Assembly: GCA_943787435.1 (NCBI GenBank)
Contig: CALSMK010000006.1
Span: 62,001 to 126,000, forward strand
Origin: an uncultured Flavobacteriales bacterium
GTDB lineage: Bacteria; Bacteroidota; Bacteroidia; Flavobacteriales_D; Sanyastnellaceae
Direction of reading: 5' to 3'
Length of the DNA stretch: 64,000 nucleotides
Of the stretch, positions 1 to 9,062 are shown one piece after another. The notes under the pieces are model-generated. The model was given only the letters and a program-made list of their open reading frames with translations. It was not told the DNA's origin and made no database searches. Position 1 is the first letter of the stretch; every line of letters begins with the position of its first letter. A program made the translations under genes and the position numbers.

Positions 1-890
1 CGAAGCAATGGCAGTGTAGCACATCGAAACAATCCCCCCATTTTCCCCACGTGGTTCATGGGGCATTGAATGAGGCGGTATCCTTTCTCTCGCAAGATGG
101 CCGACAAACGATCGAACCTGGGGTCGATCAGTATGACTTCTGGCGCAACATGAAGAAGATTGGATTGAAGCAATGCGGCTTCTTGGAGGCTGATGTTGAT
201 CACTTCATCAAATCGATCGGTCAATGTGTGGAGTTGATCTCGATCTAGGAAAGCGTCGGGACAGACAATGGCTTGACCCAGCCCCAAAGGCATGAACGCA
301 CAGTCCAAATGAAGGGCACAACGTAAGGGGTCATCGTCATCCTTGTGAAGTTCGGCGCCCCATACTTCTCGCTTCGGGAAAGTGCGGGCCAGGAAGTCCA
401 GCCCAGCTTGGTTGGTTCGTGAGGTCTGTAGGTCGAGCAATTCTGACCGGCGTGTCACGCCCACGGCAATCAAATTGTCCATCACCACAACATCGCCACC
501 TTCCAATTCTGCCTCATCGGGCAGGATGCTCACCTGCGTGTTTTTCAACAGGGGGGCAATGCCTTCCCATTCTGCTTGACGATCTGCGATCATTCTCGAA
601 CGAATGAAGACGTCGTCGATGACCATGCCGACATCCCTTGCAAACACCTGTTCCAGTTCGGCCATGTCAGCTGGGCGCATGACCTCCACACCTTCGTGGG
701 AGAGGAGGTCGGCCAAGTGATCGAGCTGAGCCTCTACGTCTTGCGCCTTTGGGTAAGTTCCCTCCAACAGGTGCTTTTTCGATGTGGGGTCATATGAATC
801 GGCTGCAGTGGGCGCAGGCCCCATGTCTCGGCCATGACCGACCATGACCTTTTTCAAAGGCCCCCATTCATTTCCAATTCCTATGATCAT
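1..890 (-). CDS. dimethylarginine dimethylaminohydrolase / arginine deiminase-family protein (3' end cut by window edge)
   Basis: The reading frame starts at the ATG at 890 and runs off the left edge, giving at least 296 residues. It matches the guanidino-group-modifying amidinotransferase superfamily (DDAH, arginine deiminase). The visible landmarks are an early FARD-type motif (read here as FARDVG), EGGDV in the middle, the catalytic-His motif HLDC, and near the C-terminus GLFRCATLPLL, whose Cys is the expected nucleophile. Related Bacteroidota proteins are about 305 residues long, so only a few C-terminal residues are missing. It would hydrolyse the guanidino group of arginine or a methylated arginine in the cytoplasm; the substrate cannot be told from the sequence. 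The lipoprotein gene upstream ends 18 bases before this start, so the two are probably co-transcribed. Confidence 0.8.
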   Translation of the reverse strand, partial: MIIGIGNEWGPLKKVMVGHGRDMGPAPTAADSYDPTSKKHLLEGTYPKAQDVEAQLDHLADLLSHEGVEVMRPADMAELEQVFARDVGMVIDDVFIRSRMIADRQAEWEGIAPLLKNTQVSILPDEAELEGGDVVVMDNLIAVGVTRRSELLDLQTSRTNQAGLDFLARTFPKREVWGAELHKDDDDPLRCALHLDCAFMPLGLGQAIVCPDAFLDRDQLHTLTDRFDEVINISLQEAALLQSNLLHVAPEVILIDPRFDRLSAILREKGYRLIQCPMNHVGKMGGLFRCATLPLL

Positions 891-908
891 GCTTCCGTCA
901 TCCATGAT

Positions 909-1811
909 TCAACGGCCAGTGACCAAAGGACGTTGCTTGAATGTGCCTTGCTCATTGCGGTGCAACTCTGCCAAAGCGACAGCCGAAGAGTCCATCACTG
1001 CAATGATGTTGGGCTGAAGTTGCCACCCGTCGTTCAACCAAACAATTTGATTTGACCGCATGGGGTCACCAAGGTGCCCCCTGAGACCAAAAATCAACCT
1101 TGAGGCATCCGCCACGACGTGACGTCGATAGATCGAATCCCCATCCATGTTCACAAAACTGGTGTCCATGTAGGTGATTTGGGCCTGCGGATAGCGACTG
1201 CTCAATGGCCGACCGAAGTTGCGGTAGTTGCCCGTCCAACGCTTGGCAAAATAAATGTGGTGGCGAAGGTCCACTTCAGCCACGCAGATGTCATAAGTGT
1301 CTCCCTCAAAGAATGGAGAGATGTAACGAAACGACCAGCGGTCCAGTCTGGTGCTCACCCCAATGCTGTCCCATTGGTTGTACATGCGGACGTACAAGTT
1401 GAACAGGGAGTCTGTATCGAACACTTCGGGGACGTTGAATTCTCGAAAATGCGTTTCAAACTCACTCTCGTTGAATGAGCTGAGAAAGCCGTCCATCCTG
1501 GACTTGAATTCAACATAATCCTCATCGGAGAGGAACACTTTGGCAGAGTCGGGGAGATAGAATTCCGTTGGCCCATCCATGTATGACTCACTGGTGGGGT
1601 TCAAATAGTCTTCGCCGGACTTCGAATTCAAGGCCGAACTCCCTGATGCAGATTCAACTGCTGATTCATCCAATGCTGATGTACCTGTTTCAGATCTCTC
1701 TGATGAGGATGAGCGGTTGCACCCTGTGGCACAGAGTCCCACAGAAATCCAAATACATGCAATCAAAGGGATGCGAACAAGAGGGCCCTTGGACTTGAAG
1801 GATGCAATCAT
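909..1811 (-). CDS. uncharacterised lipoprotein
   Basis: This 300-residue protein has a short basic N-terminus, a hydrophobic stretch and a lipobox ending in ATGC, with Cys31 as the lipidated residue. A Ser/Glu/Thr-rich linker follows to about residue 55. The mature part (about 60-300) is rich in Tyr, Phe and Asp and has no motif I recognise. It should be anchored in the periplasm or outer membrane. It lies between a Lon-N-domain gene and the amidinohydrolase gene on the same strand, with 18-32 base gaps, so it is probably part of that transcript. I do not assign a function. Confidence 0.7.
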   Translation of the reverse strand: MIASFKSKGPLVRIPLIACIWISVGLCATGCNRSSSSERSETGTSALDESAVESASGSSALNSKSGEDYLNPTSESYMDGPTEFYLPDSAKVFLSDEDYVEFKSRMDGFLSSFNESEFETHFREFNVPEVFDTDSLFNLYVRMYNQWDSIGVSTRLDRWSFRYISPFFEGDTYDICVAEVDLRHHIYFAKRWTGNYRNFGRPLSSRYPQAQITYMDTSFVNMDGDSIYRRHVVADASRLIFGLRGHLGDPMRSNQIVWLNDGWQLQPNIIAVMDSSAVALAELHRNEQGTFKQRPLVTGR

Positions 1812-1843
1812 AAAACGAAGATAACGCGGTCCACAGGGGGCTT

Positions 1844-2473
1844 TCAGTTGGGAAAATACCCCTTATCCACGTTCGACTCTTGTTGAAGAGTCAAAAGGGT
1901 CCAACGAAGCAAACCATTCACAAATTCGACCCGCTGTTCGTCGTTTCCTGTAAGCAAGCGATGCTTGTGAGCTGGAGGCAAGCCGAGCCAGCTGGTCAAG
2001 TCTTCCACAGTTTCTCCGGGCAACAAGGTCACATCCACATCGCGTTCACTCAAGATCTCTTTGATCCTTATGACTTGAGCCCGGTGTTGGGGGGTCAATT
2101 CTGAAGACAACGAAATGTCCTTGCGGATGACGTGTCCAGCCGGATACAATTTGGGGGCGGAAACGGCTTCAAACTTCCGCGTCTCAAAGTGACCCACACA
2201 CTCAACGAGAATGTCTTTTCGTCCGCCCGGGTGAACCTGTTTGACCTCTACCAGACGGGCCAAAGTGCCTGTTGAGGCTGTGACATCTTCAAAATGAAAG
2301 GGGATGCCAAAGCGGTTCTTTTCTTCAGCTCCTTCTTCAAGGGCCTCTTCCAATTCTGAAATCAGTTGGCGGTACCTCGGCTCAAAAATGTGCAAGCCGG
2401 TCTGCTCTCCTGGAAAGAGGAAAACCCCAAGGGGGAAAAGTGGAATGTGGAAAGCTCCGCGGGCCATTGCCAT
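1844..2473 (-). CDS. LON substrate-binding-domain protein (stand-alone Lon N domain)
   Basis: This 209-residue protein consists of a Lon N-terminal domain alone. The family signature is near the start: FPLGVFLFPGEQTGLHIFEP followed by RYRQL. No AAA+ ATPase or protease domain follows, so it is not the Lon protease. Stand-alone versions of 190-220 residues are widespread in bacteria and are thought to bind unfolded proteins or peptides, but their role is not firmly established. It is cytoplasmic, with no signal peptide. The HtrA protease gene lies 27 bases upstream on the same strand, so the pair may be co-transcribed; a shared protein-quality-control role is inference. Confidence 0.85.
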   Translation of the reverse strand: MAMARGAFHIPLFPLGVFLFPGEQTGLHIFEPRYRQLISELEEALEEGAEEKNRFGIPFHFEDVTASTGTLARLVEVKQVHPGGRKDILVECVGHFETRKFEAVSAPKLYPAGHVIRKDISLSSELTPQHRAQVIRIKEILSERDVDVTLLPGETVEDLTSWLGLPPAHKHRLLTGNDEQRVEFVNGLLRWTLLTLQQESNVDKGYFPN

Positions 2474-2500
2474 TAAGATACGTTGATTCTTGCTGGGTGA

Positions 2501-3988
2501 TTACCTCAGAGACAACCCAAACCAAATCGGGTTGCCCTCTTCGGACAGGCCTTCAATGAGGACGCCTTTTTCTCCTTCTTTTTCGGCCGCTGTGAGCAGG
2601 CGAGACAGGTCATTGGCGCTGCGCACAAGTTGGCTGTTGGCCGCAACAATGAGGGTGCCCGCCGGTATGTCAGCATTTGCGAACGGGCCAGAGCCAGGAT
2701 CTGCGATTTGCGCACCCCACTGCCCATTCAACTCAGCATCCTTCACCTTGCCTCCCAAAAGTGTCATTTCGGAATGGGAGGGGGGGCGTCGCATGGCGGT
2801 TTGACCTTCCCTGTCCCTCAATTCAACCATGAACGTTTGACGGCTTTTGTTTCGCCAGACTTGCACTTCCGCTTTTTGACCGGGACGATACCGGTTGACA
2901 CATTCCAAAAGAGAAGGCAGGGACGAAGTGGGGGTTCCACCCACCGACAAAATCACATCTCCTGAGGTGATTCCAGCTTCCTCTGCACCGCTGCCGGCTG
3001 TGGTGGAAGCCACCAAGACGCCGGCCACCTCGGGCAATTCGAGTTGGTCGGCAATGGCTTCGTTCACAGGCTGTATGCTCACCCCGATGTAGGCACGTTG
3101 AACATGGCCAAATTCCATGAGGTCCAAGGCCACTTTCTTGGCCAAGCTCGCAGGAACCGCAAACGCATAGCCGGCATAGCTGCCTGTTCTGGAGGCAATG
3201 GCTGTGTTGATCCCCACCAGCTCTCCGCCGACATTGACCAAGGCGCCTCCGCTGTTGCCAGGGTTCACGGCTGCATCGGTTTGAATGAAACTCTCCACTG
3301 GAAAAATTTCATTCTGGCGATCCGGCTGAATCAACCTGAGGTCCCTTCCCTTGGCCGACACAATGCCCGCGGTGACCGTGCTGGTCAAATCAAAAGGGTT
3401 CCCCACGGCCAAGACCCAATCGCCCACTTGAAGTTGATCGCTGCTTCCCCACGGAAGGGAGGTCAATTCGTCGGCTTGGATTTGCAAAACGGCGATGTCC
3501 GTCGCAGGGTCACTGCCGATGAGTCGGGCAGGATAGCTTCTGTTGTCGTTCAATCCGATTTCAATTTCATCGGCACCTTCGATCACGTGGTGGTTGGTGA
3601 CGATGTATCCATCCTCGCTGAGGATGACGCCACTTCCTGACCCCCTCTGAACAGCGGGTGCTTGGGTTTGACCAAAAAAGGAAGACCAGTGGTCATTGCG
3701 TGAGACTTTTTGAAGGGTCCGAACATGAACCACAGCATCGAGGGCTTCATTGGCAGCCCCTCGAAAGTCGACTTCGGCCATTGGAGAAATGGGATTCGCA
3801 GGTGAATTCAAATCGCGAAGGGGAGCAGGAGCCAAAAGGGCCGCAGGAGGCGGAGTCCAAAATGCGGGCAAGATGGAATCATGCCCTTCCGAGTGAACAT
3901 CGGAAGGATGAAACAAACCGAGAATGGCGATCGCGACGAATCCGCCGACGAGGGCCGAGAAAAACGAAAGAAGAAGGGGAGTTTTCAT
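2501..3988 (-). CDS. HtrA/DegQ-family periplasmic serine endoprotease with PDZ domains
   Basis: I chose the ATG at 3988 (495 residues) because it puts a signal or anchor segment (LLLSFFSALVGGFVAIAIL) right at the N-terminus; the longer frame to 4105 adds 39 residues of non-signal sequence. A Pro/Ala-rich linker runs to about residue 70. The trypsin-like domain (about 75-280) has the full triad: His134 in TNHHV, Asp164 in PATDIAV and Ser246 in GNSGGAL. A clear PDZ domain (about 285-380) follows. The last 100 residues look like a second, divergent PDZ. The family degrades or refolds misfolded envelope proteins. Spacing to the downstream Lon-N gene is 27 bases. Confidence 0.92.
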   Translation of the reverse strand: MKTPLLLSFFSALVGGFVAIAILGLFHPSDVHSEGHDSILPAFWTPPPAALLAPAPLRDLNSPANPISPMAEVDFRGAANEALDAVVHVRTLQKVSRNDHWSSFFGQTQAPAVQRGSGSGVILSEDGYIVTNHHVIEGADEIEIGLNDNRSYPARLIGSDPATDIAVLQIQADELTSLPWGSSDQLQVGDWVLAVGNPFDLTSTVTAGIVSAKGRDLRLIQPDRQNEIFPVESFIQTDAAVNPGNSGGALVNVGGELVGINTAIASRTGSYAGYAFAVPASLAKKVALDLMEFGHVQRAYIGVSIQPVNEAIADQLELPEVAGVLVASTTAGSGAEEAGITSGDVILSVGGTPTSSLPSLLECVNRYRPGQKAEVQVWRNKSRQTFMVELRDREGQTAMRRPPSHSEMTLLGGKVKDAELNGQWGAQIADPGSGPFANADIPAGTLIVAANSQLVRSANDLSRLLTAAEKEGEKGVLIEGLSEEGNPIWFGLSLR

Positions 3989-4182
3989 GTGGATTTGTGT
4001 GCCTGTTGAAGAAACAGACTTGAGCACACATTGGTGCGCCAGAGAGTCACAACAAATCCAATGGAAGGTGGTGGAAGCCTCACAAAAAATGTGGTGCATT
4101 CCCAAGACGCGTCATCGCGATGCTGTCATGTTCGATTTCAGCACTGAACCACCTCGGCGCGGTGAATACAGGTGTTTGGCTC

Positions 4183-5085
4183 TTATTTGAGCCCGATTTC
4201 GTTCAGGCGATGGTCCAGGAATGCGCGTGCACTCCAGCAGGGGTATGCACTTCGATCACCCATGATGGGGTCCAACGGCATCTCTCCTTTGGGGTGAAGA
4301 AAGAAGGGCAGGCTGAACCGAGATGTTTTGCGTCCATCCCCAGCAGGCAACACCACCCTGTGCGTGGTGGATCTCAAGGTTCCCCCTGTCAAGTTTTGAA
4401 GCATGTCCCCCACATTCACCGTCAAATGCTTGCTGTGTGCCCGGACTGGAATCCAATCTCCGTCGCGATCGAGTACTTCTAGGCCGTCAGCTGAACTTCC
4501 AACCAACAATGTGATCAAGTTGATGTCTTCGTGGCTGCCTGCCCGAGGAGCGTCGTCCGGGGCGTCAGGGGCAGGGGGGTAGTGCAAGACCCTGAGGATG
4601 CTGTTTCCACCCTGCACATGAGATTCGAAGTAATCTCCTTCGAGCTCCAAAGACAAAGCGACCGCTTGAAGCAAGCTCCCCGCCAATTCTTCAAGCGCTG
4701 AATAAAGGGCATGTCCCTTCTCCACAAAACCCGGTTGTTGAGGACAAGTCGGCTGATCGTAGTGACGCTGTGCGAAATGATAGAATTCTTTCAGGTCGGC
4801 TCGGGTTTCATCCTTGGCGTGTTCTTGTCCGAAAGGGGTATACCCAAAATTTCCACCGACTCCGGGGATGCTGGTGGCTGTTTTGACGGAAGTGGGAAGC
4901 GCAAAAAACTGCTCAGCCTGGCCATAGGCAGACTCAATCAGTGACTCATCCAAACCGTGGTTTTCGAGTGTGATGAATCCATATTGCTCAAAGGCAGCAC
5001 GCAAATCGGCTGCAAATTGAGCCCGACCTTGTTCATCACCTTGCAGGAAATCCGCTGCGTTCAGGAGTGGAATGGCTTTGTTCAT
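4183..5085 (-). CDS. 2-oxoglutarate/Fe(II)-dependent oxygenase, isopenicillin-N-synthase-like
   Basis: This is a 300-residue protein starting at the ATG at 5085. The N-terminal half matches the non-haem dioxygenase N-domain (RAAFEQYGFITLENHG). The C-terminal half is the 2OG-FeII domain. It has the iron ligands HED (in AGSHEDINL) and the distal His in STTHRVV, followed by the 2-oxoglutarate-binding Arg-x-Ser in SRFSLPFF. The enzyme is soluble and cytoplasmic and uses Fe(II), oxygen and probably 2-oxoglutarate to oxidise a small molecule. Family members act on many substrates, and none can be assigned here. The neighbours (HtrA and glycosyltransferases) do not help. Confidence 0.87.
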   Translation of the reverse strand: MNKAIPLLNAADFLQGDEQGRAQFAADLRAAFEQYGFITLENHGLDESLIESAYGQAEQFFALPTSVKTATSIPGVGGNFGYTPFGQEHAKDETRADLKEFYHFAQRHYDQPTCPQQPGFVEKGHALYSALEELAGSLLQAVALSLELEGDYFESHVQGGNSILRVLHYPPAPDAPDDAPRAGSHEDINLITLLVGSSADGLEVLDRDGDWIPVRAHSKHLTVNVGDMLQNLTGGTLRSTTHRVVLPAGDGRKTSRFSLPFFLHPKGEMPLDPIMGDRSAYPCWSARAFLDHRLNEIGLK

Positions 5086-5118
5086 GACCTTACAAAGTAA
5101 ACCCACAGCAGGGGTTGG

Positions 5119-6345
5119 TCAATGGATGGTGGCTTCTTGTCTCAAGAGTTCAACCAAAGTCGAAGTGGCAGCTTTCCAGCTGAATTGGTTGAGCACCAAC
5201 TGCCGGGCTGCTTTTCCTTTGGCGACGCGGTTGGAATCCGAGGCGAGCAATCCTTCAATGGCAGAAGCAAAAGAGGGGGCGTCATGTGCTGTCATCACGC
5301 TGTCTCCCGCATGGGTTCCCAACGCAGAAAGGGCCCGTTCGGTGGTGACGCAAGCGCGTTCAAGGGCCATGGCTTCCAGCAATTTGTTCTGCAGCCCTGT
5401 GTTCACGAGCATGGGGGCCACAAATACCGGAGCCGCTGCGTAAGCAGACCGAATGTCAGGGACATTGCCGACCACGCTCACATTTGGACTGGCCAAGGCC
5501 TTCACCGTCGAAGAGGGTTGGGCACCGCAGATGAGCAGGTGGAGTTTGCGGCCAAACGCCTTTTCGAATTCGATGGCCACGTCATTCGCCAAGAATTTGG
5601 CAGCCACCACATTTGGCGCATAGCCCATATTGCCGCAAAATGCCACGTCAAACGACTGGATTTCGCAGGGCAGAGGAGCCATCTCCGCCTCGGAGGAAAA
5701 GTAGGATGTGTCCACGCCATTGGGGACAATGGCCACCGATTCGCGGTCAGGGTGAGGCAGCAGGTCGCGGTCTTGCTTGGAGATGATGGTGCAGGCATCG
5801 AAGTAGTTGGGCATGCGGTGCTCATACCTCAACAATCGGCGCCCTTCTTCCCGCAGCAAAGGACGCTTCCAAAAAGAGGCGCGTTCAGCTTCTCTCTCAG
5901 CTCCAGCGTGAAGCGTGTCCATGATGTCCAGCACATGGGGAACCTCATCGAGGTCTTTAACGTATTCCGCAGTGCGCACCATTTGAGCCAGCAATACATC
6001 GGGTTGGCGAGAAAGAATCGATGTTCGCATGCGCTTCATCTGTTGTCTTTCTGTGAACAACAGCACTTGAAATGGCCTACGCGAAAAGGGAGCCCAAAGC
6101 ATCCTGAACGCTGCTTTCCAGCGGCTGAGGCGATAAATGGACAGCCTGTGGCAACGCCCACACAGTTCGCTTTGCATGTCATTGGAGATGCGCTGAAAAG
6201 TCAGACAATGCAAATCGATGTCGAAGTGCTCCTGGAGGACTTCGAGCTGATGAAAGATGCGAAGTCGATCGCCTTTGTTCAGTGGCAAGGGGAACCGGGG
6301 TGTCACCACCGCCAACCTCGGACGATTCACTTCAGGATTGGACAT
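5119..6345 (-). CDS. family 4-type glycosyltransferase (TIGR03087-like)
   Basis: This 408-residue protein has a GT-B organisation. The N-terminal half begins RLAVVTPRFPLPLNKGDRLR, a start typical of the sugar transferases found in exopolysaccharide loci and modelled by TIGR03087. The C-terminal half carries the nucleotide-sugar-binding region (VAFCGNMGYAPNVVAAKF through APMLVNTGLQNKLLEAMA). It would transfer a sugar from a nucleotide donor to a surface glycan at the inner face of the membrane; donor and acceptor are unknown. It overlaps the upstream glycosyltransferase by 14 bases, so the two are translationally coupled and probably act in the same glycan pathway. Confidence 0.87.
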   Translation of the reverse strand: MSNPEVNRPRLAVVTPRFPLPLNKGDRLRIFHQLEVLQEHFDIDLHCLTFQRISNDMQSELCGRCHRLSIYRLSRWKAAFRMLWAPFSRRPFQVLLFTERQQMKRMRTSILSRQPDVLLAQMVRTAEYVKDLDEVPHVLDIMDTLHAGAEREAERASFWKRPLLREEGRRLLRYEHRMPNYFDACTIISKQDRDLLPHPDRESVAIVPNGVDTSYFSSEAEMAPLPCEIQSFDVAFCGNMGYAPNVVAAKFLANDVAIEFEKAFGRKLHLLICGAQPSSTVKALASPNVSVVGNVPDIRSAYAAAPVFVAPMLVNTGLQNKLLEAMALERACVTTERALSALGTHAGDSVMTAHDAPSFASAIEGLLASDSNRVAKGKAARQLVLNQFSWKAATSTLVELLRQEATIH

Positions 6346-7546
6346 GCTCGGCGTAAAATTCCAGCAAGTCGCTTCCTATTTTCTTCAAGTCAAAACGGTG
6401 TTCGATGGCCTTGATGGAGCTGACGCGCATTTGCTCCAAACGCTCAGGAGATTCAATCAAATCGGACAAGCTCTGCGCCATGTCCTCTGGTTTGGAGTGC
6501 AGAATGCATTCTTGGTCTTCCATGTCCAGGCCTGAAGCTCCAATAAGGGTGGTGGCCACAGGAATCCCATTGGCCATGGCCTCCACAATTTTGACCCGGA
6601 TACCGGCTCCTCTCAGAAGAGGGACCACGAGCAAATCAAATTGGTCGGAAAACTCCTGAGCGTTGGGCACTTCACCATGGTTGAACACCCGCTCCAGACC
6701 TTGATAAGCGCTGGGCCTCAGTCCTTTTCCGGCCAAGTGCAGCTCGATGTGGTCAAATTTCTTGCTTAAAACCGGCCACACAGTTTCCACAAACCAATCA
6801 ATGCCTTCTCGGTTGGGCGCCCAGTCCATGGCGCCCAAGTGAAACAACTTGAACGAGTTCTCGGATCGGGGAATGGGCAGCGAAGGGGAGGGGGCAGTGC
6901 TCAGTTTCTTGGTGCCAAATCCGGCGACATGGAGGGGCCCCTCGAATCCCCAATCCCGATATCCTTTGGCTTCTTGTTCGCTGATGGACACAATGGTATC
7001 CACTTCCTTCAGAATGTCTTTTTCGTAGCGCTCGAGGGTCTTCGTGAGGTGGCGAAGAATCAAACGGCTCAGGGGATTGTGGCTCGCTTTCCATTGTTGT
7101 TCCCAAATCTGGAATTCATGGTTGTGGCTTCGCAGCGAGATCAACGCTTTAGGCGCATGTTGCCGGACGACATCGATGTAAGGAGTCGTGTACAAACTTT
7201 CCAGGTGGACCACGTCGTATCTCCTTCTCGAAAGCACATGCTTGATGACCATGGCAAAATGGTGGGCATAGAACCGCGAGATGTTGTACGAATCGCCGTT
7301 CAATAGGGCGATGTATGCATCACGGTAGTCGAGTTTGGTCTCGATTTTAACCGCTTCAATTCCCGTGCTCTGAACATATTCCGGTTCGAGCAAGTCCACC
7401 TGGAAGGGATGCTTCGTTGTTGAAGCGGAAATCACTTTGACTTCGGCGCCGTTTTCAATGAGCCCTTGGGTCAGCGCATCCATGGCCAAGCACCCGCCGT
7501 CGATAGAGGGTTGGGGTGGCTTGTGACAAATCTGGAGGATGCGCAT
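6332..7546 (-). CDS. family 4 glycosyltransferase
   Basis: This is a 404-residue GT-B enzyme. The acceptor-side domain opens with ILQICHKPPQPSIDGGC, a glycine-rich start typical of GT4. The donor-binding C-terminal domain contains KLFHLGAMDWAPNREGI, LHLAGKGL, VVPLLRGAGIRVKIVEAMA and GIPVATT; the last two form the usual GT4 nucleotide-sugar site with its Glu. It is presumably cytoplasmic and membrane-associated, adding a sugar to a cell-surface polysaccharide or lipid carrier. The gene starts 15 bases after the LptF/LptG-like gene and overlaps the next glycosyltransferase, suggesting one envelope-biogenesis operon. The sugar specificity cannot be read from the sequence. Confidence 0.88.
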   Translation of the reverse strand: MRILQICHKPPQPSIDGGCLAMDALTQGLIENGAEVKVISASTTKHPFQVDLLEPEYVQSTGIEAVKIETKLDYRDAYIALLNGDSYNISRFYAHHFAMVIKHVLSRRRYDVVHLESLYTTPYIDVVRQHAPKALISLRSHNHEFQIWEQQWKASHNPLSRLILRHLTKTLERYEKDILKEVDTIVSISEQEAKGYRDWGFEGPLHVAGFGTKKLSTAPSPSLPIPRSENSFKLFHLGAMDWAPNREGIDWFVETVWPVLSKKFDHIELHLAGKGLRPSAYQGLERVFNHGEVPNAQEFSDQFDLLVVPLLRGAGIRVKIVEAMANGIPVATTLIGASGLDMEDQECILHSKPEDMAQSLSDLIESPERLEQMRVSSIKAIEHRFDLKKIGSDLLEFYAEHVQS

Positions 7547-7561
7547 CAGTCAGAAGCAAAT

Positions 7562-8965
7562 TTACCGGGACCGACCCAAGCGTGGAAATGGAATCCATGT
7601 TCGTTCATTGGCCGCCCTCCATTGCAACAAAATGGCTGCAGGAACCATCACAATCGTGCCCAGCCACATGCCCCAAGCAGGCGACAAAGCACCGCTTCGA
7701 ACCATGCGCTCGCCCATGATGGTGATGACATAATACGCCACAAAAAGAAGGATGGCGAGCACCGTGGGCAGGCCAAGCCCACCCTTTCTGATGATCGCTC
7801 CGAGGGGAGCGCCGATGAGAAACAAAAGGATGCAAGCGACGGCCAGAAACAACTTTCGATGCCATTCAATGGCATGCCGATCGGCCAATGTTCGTTTGGA
7901 CTGGCGGTCATCCATTTGGTTTTGGGCCGTTTGGACCGTGTTGCGAAGCATGTCCTTGGCTCCATCAAACACCCTGCGCTCTGCTGAGGGCCCCAATCTG
8001 GCCAGCCAGTCTGCATGAATTGTGGAGGTGTCTGCGGAGAAAACGGAGGGCTCATCCGGCGGTGATCGGTCCAAACTGCGCCGTCCAAAATCCCCCATGG
8101 CGGCAGCAGCCTGGGTTCTTTGTCCCTCCAATGAATCGATGGCCAAATCAAGTTGGCCCAAGCTCATCATTTCGTAAGCCCTTTTGAACAAGGCTTCATC
8201 GGCCTTGGCAAAATCAAGGCTGCTCAAGTCAATCCGAATCCGTTGGTTCTGAAATTGAGTGGTCAGGTGCGGAAACGTTCTGTCCCTTTGACGAACACCG
8301 GGCTCCATGCGCTCCTCATAGCTCCACCCATTTTGGAGGTCCAAATGAAGGAATCGTCCCGTCCTGGATGTTTTCATGGTGCCCGATTCGGCACGAATCA
8401 CCAATCCTGCGCCTTCTCGGCCGCCACCGTGCTGGTGGATGATCACGCCGTTGAGTATGCCGGTTTCTTTTTCGACGGAGCTGGCCCGGATGGCATATCC
8501 CTCGATGCCATTGTAAAATACGCCGTCTTCCAAATTCAGTGTGGGCTTCTTTTTGGTGACACTGTACAAGAGGGTCCGGAACTTCAAGTTGGCCACAGGC
8601 CAGGCGCAATTGGCAAACAACAAGGACAGGCATGCCACCAAAGACATCGTCACCAGAAGCGGCCTTAAAATTCGACCCAGGCTCATGCCCGAGGACTTGA
8701 GCGCGGTGAGCTCTTCGTGCTCAGCCAAGCTGCCCATGGTCATGATGCTGCTCATCAATATGGCCAGAGGCAAGGCCAAGTTGACCAGCCTTGCAGAGGC
8801 ATAAAGCAACAACTCCAAAACCACCTGTGTGGCCAGGCCTTTGCCAATCAATTCATCTGCATACACCCACAAAAACTGCATGTCCAAAAAGAACAGCGCC
8901 ACGAGAAAGGTGATGACGAAGGGCCCAATGAATGAGCGGATGAGGAGTTTGGTTGTGCGCTTCAA
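7562..8965 (-). CDS. LptF/LptG (YjgP/YjgQ) family lipopolysaccharide export permease
   Basis: There is no ATG near the 5' end. I chose the TTG at 8965 (467 residues) because it gives MKRTTKLLIRSF then IGPFVITF, which matches how Bacteroidota members begin; the frame is open back to a TTG at 9028. Three membrane segments lie in the first 130 residues and three in the last 100. Between them is a large periplasmic part that makes the protein longer than the ~360-residue proteobacterial LptF/LptG. In the family this subunit works with the LptB ATPase to pull LPS from the inner membrane into the Lpt bridge. No lptB or second permease gene is nearby. Two glycosyltransferase genes follow on the same strand. 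Confidence 0.85.
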   Translation of the reverse strand: MKRTTKLLIRSFIGPFVITFLVALFFLDMQFLWVYADELIGKGLATQVVLELLLYASARLVNLALPLAILMSSIMTMGSLAEHEELTALKSSGMSLGRILRPLLVTMSLVACLSLLFANCAWPVANLKFRTLLYSVTKKKPTLNLEDGVFYNGIEGYAIRASSVEKETGILNGVIIHQHGGGREGAGLVIRAESGTMKTSRTGRFLHLDLQNGWSYEERMEPGVRQRDRTFPHLTTQFQNQRIRIDLSSLDFAKADEALFKRAYEMMSLGQLDLAIDSLEGQRTQAAAAMGDFGRRSLDRSPPDEPSVFSADTSTIHADWLARLGPSAERRVFDGAKDMLRNTVQTAQNQMDDRQSKRTLADRHAIEWHRKLFLAVACILLFLIGAPLGAIIRKGGLGLPTVLAILLFVAYYVITIMGERMVRSGALSPAWGMWLGTIVMVPAAILLQWRAANERTWIPFPRLGRSR

Positions 8966-9062
8966 TGGAGGGTGTTGTCTGAGACTTTCCACAGTCAGGA
9001 ACGCCAACACAACATTTTGAAGGTGCAAGATTGCCTATTTTTCGCGCTCGAACGGCCAACTG

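Noticed and set aside
3989-4182. The 194-base gap between htrA and the oxygenase gene, checked for a small RNA, tRNA or promoter.
   Set aside because: I saw no hairpin-T tract, cloverleaf or convincing TTTG/TAnnTTTG pair. It presumably holds the htrA promoter but I cannot point to it.
5122-6414. A 430-residue plus-strand reading frame opposite the glycosyltransferase gene.
   Set aside because: It is antisense to a clear GT-B glycosyltransferase over its whole length, has Cys/His/Arg-rich random composition and no recognisable domain.
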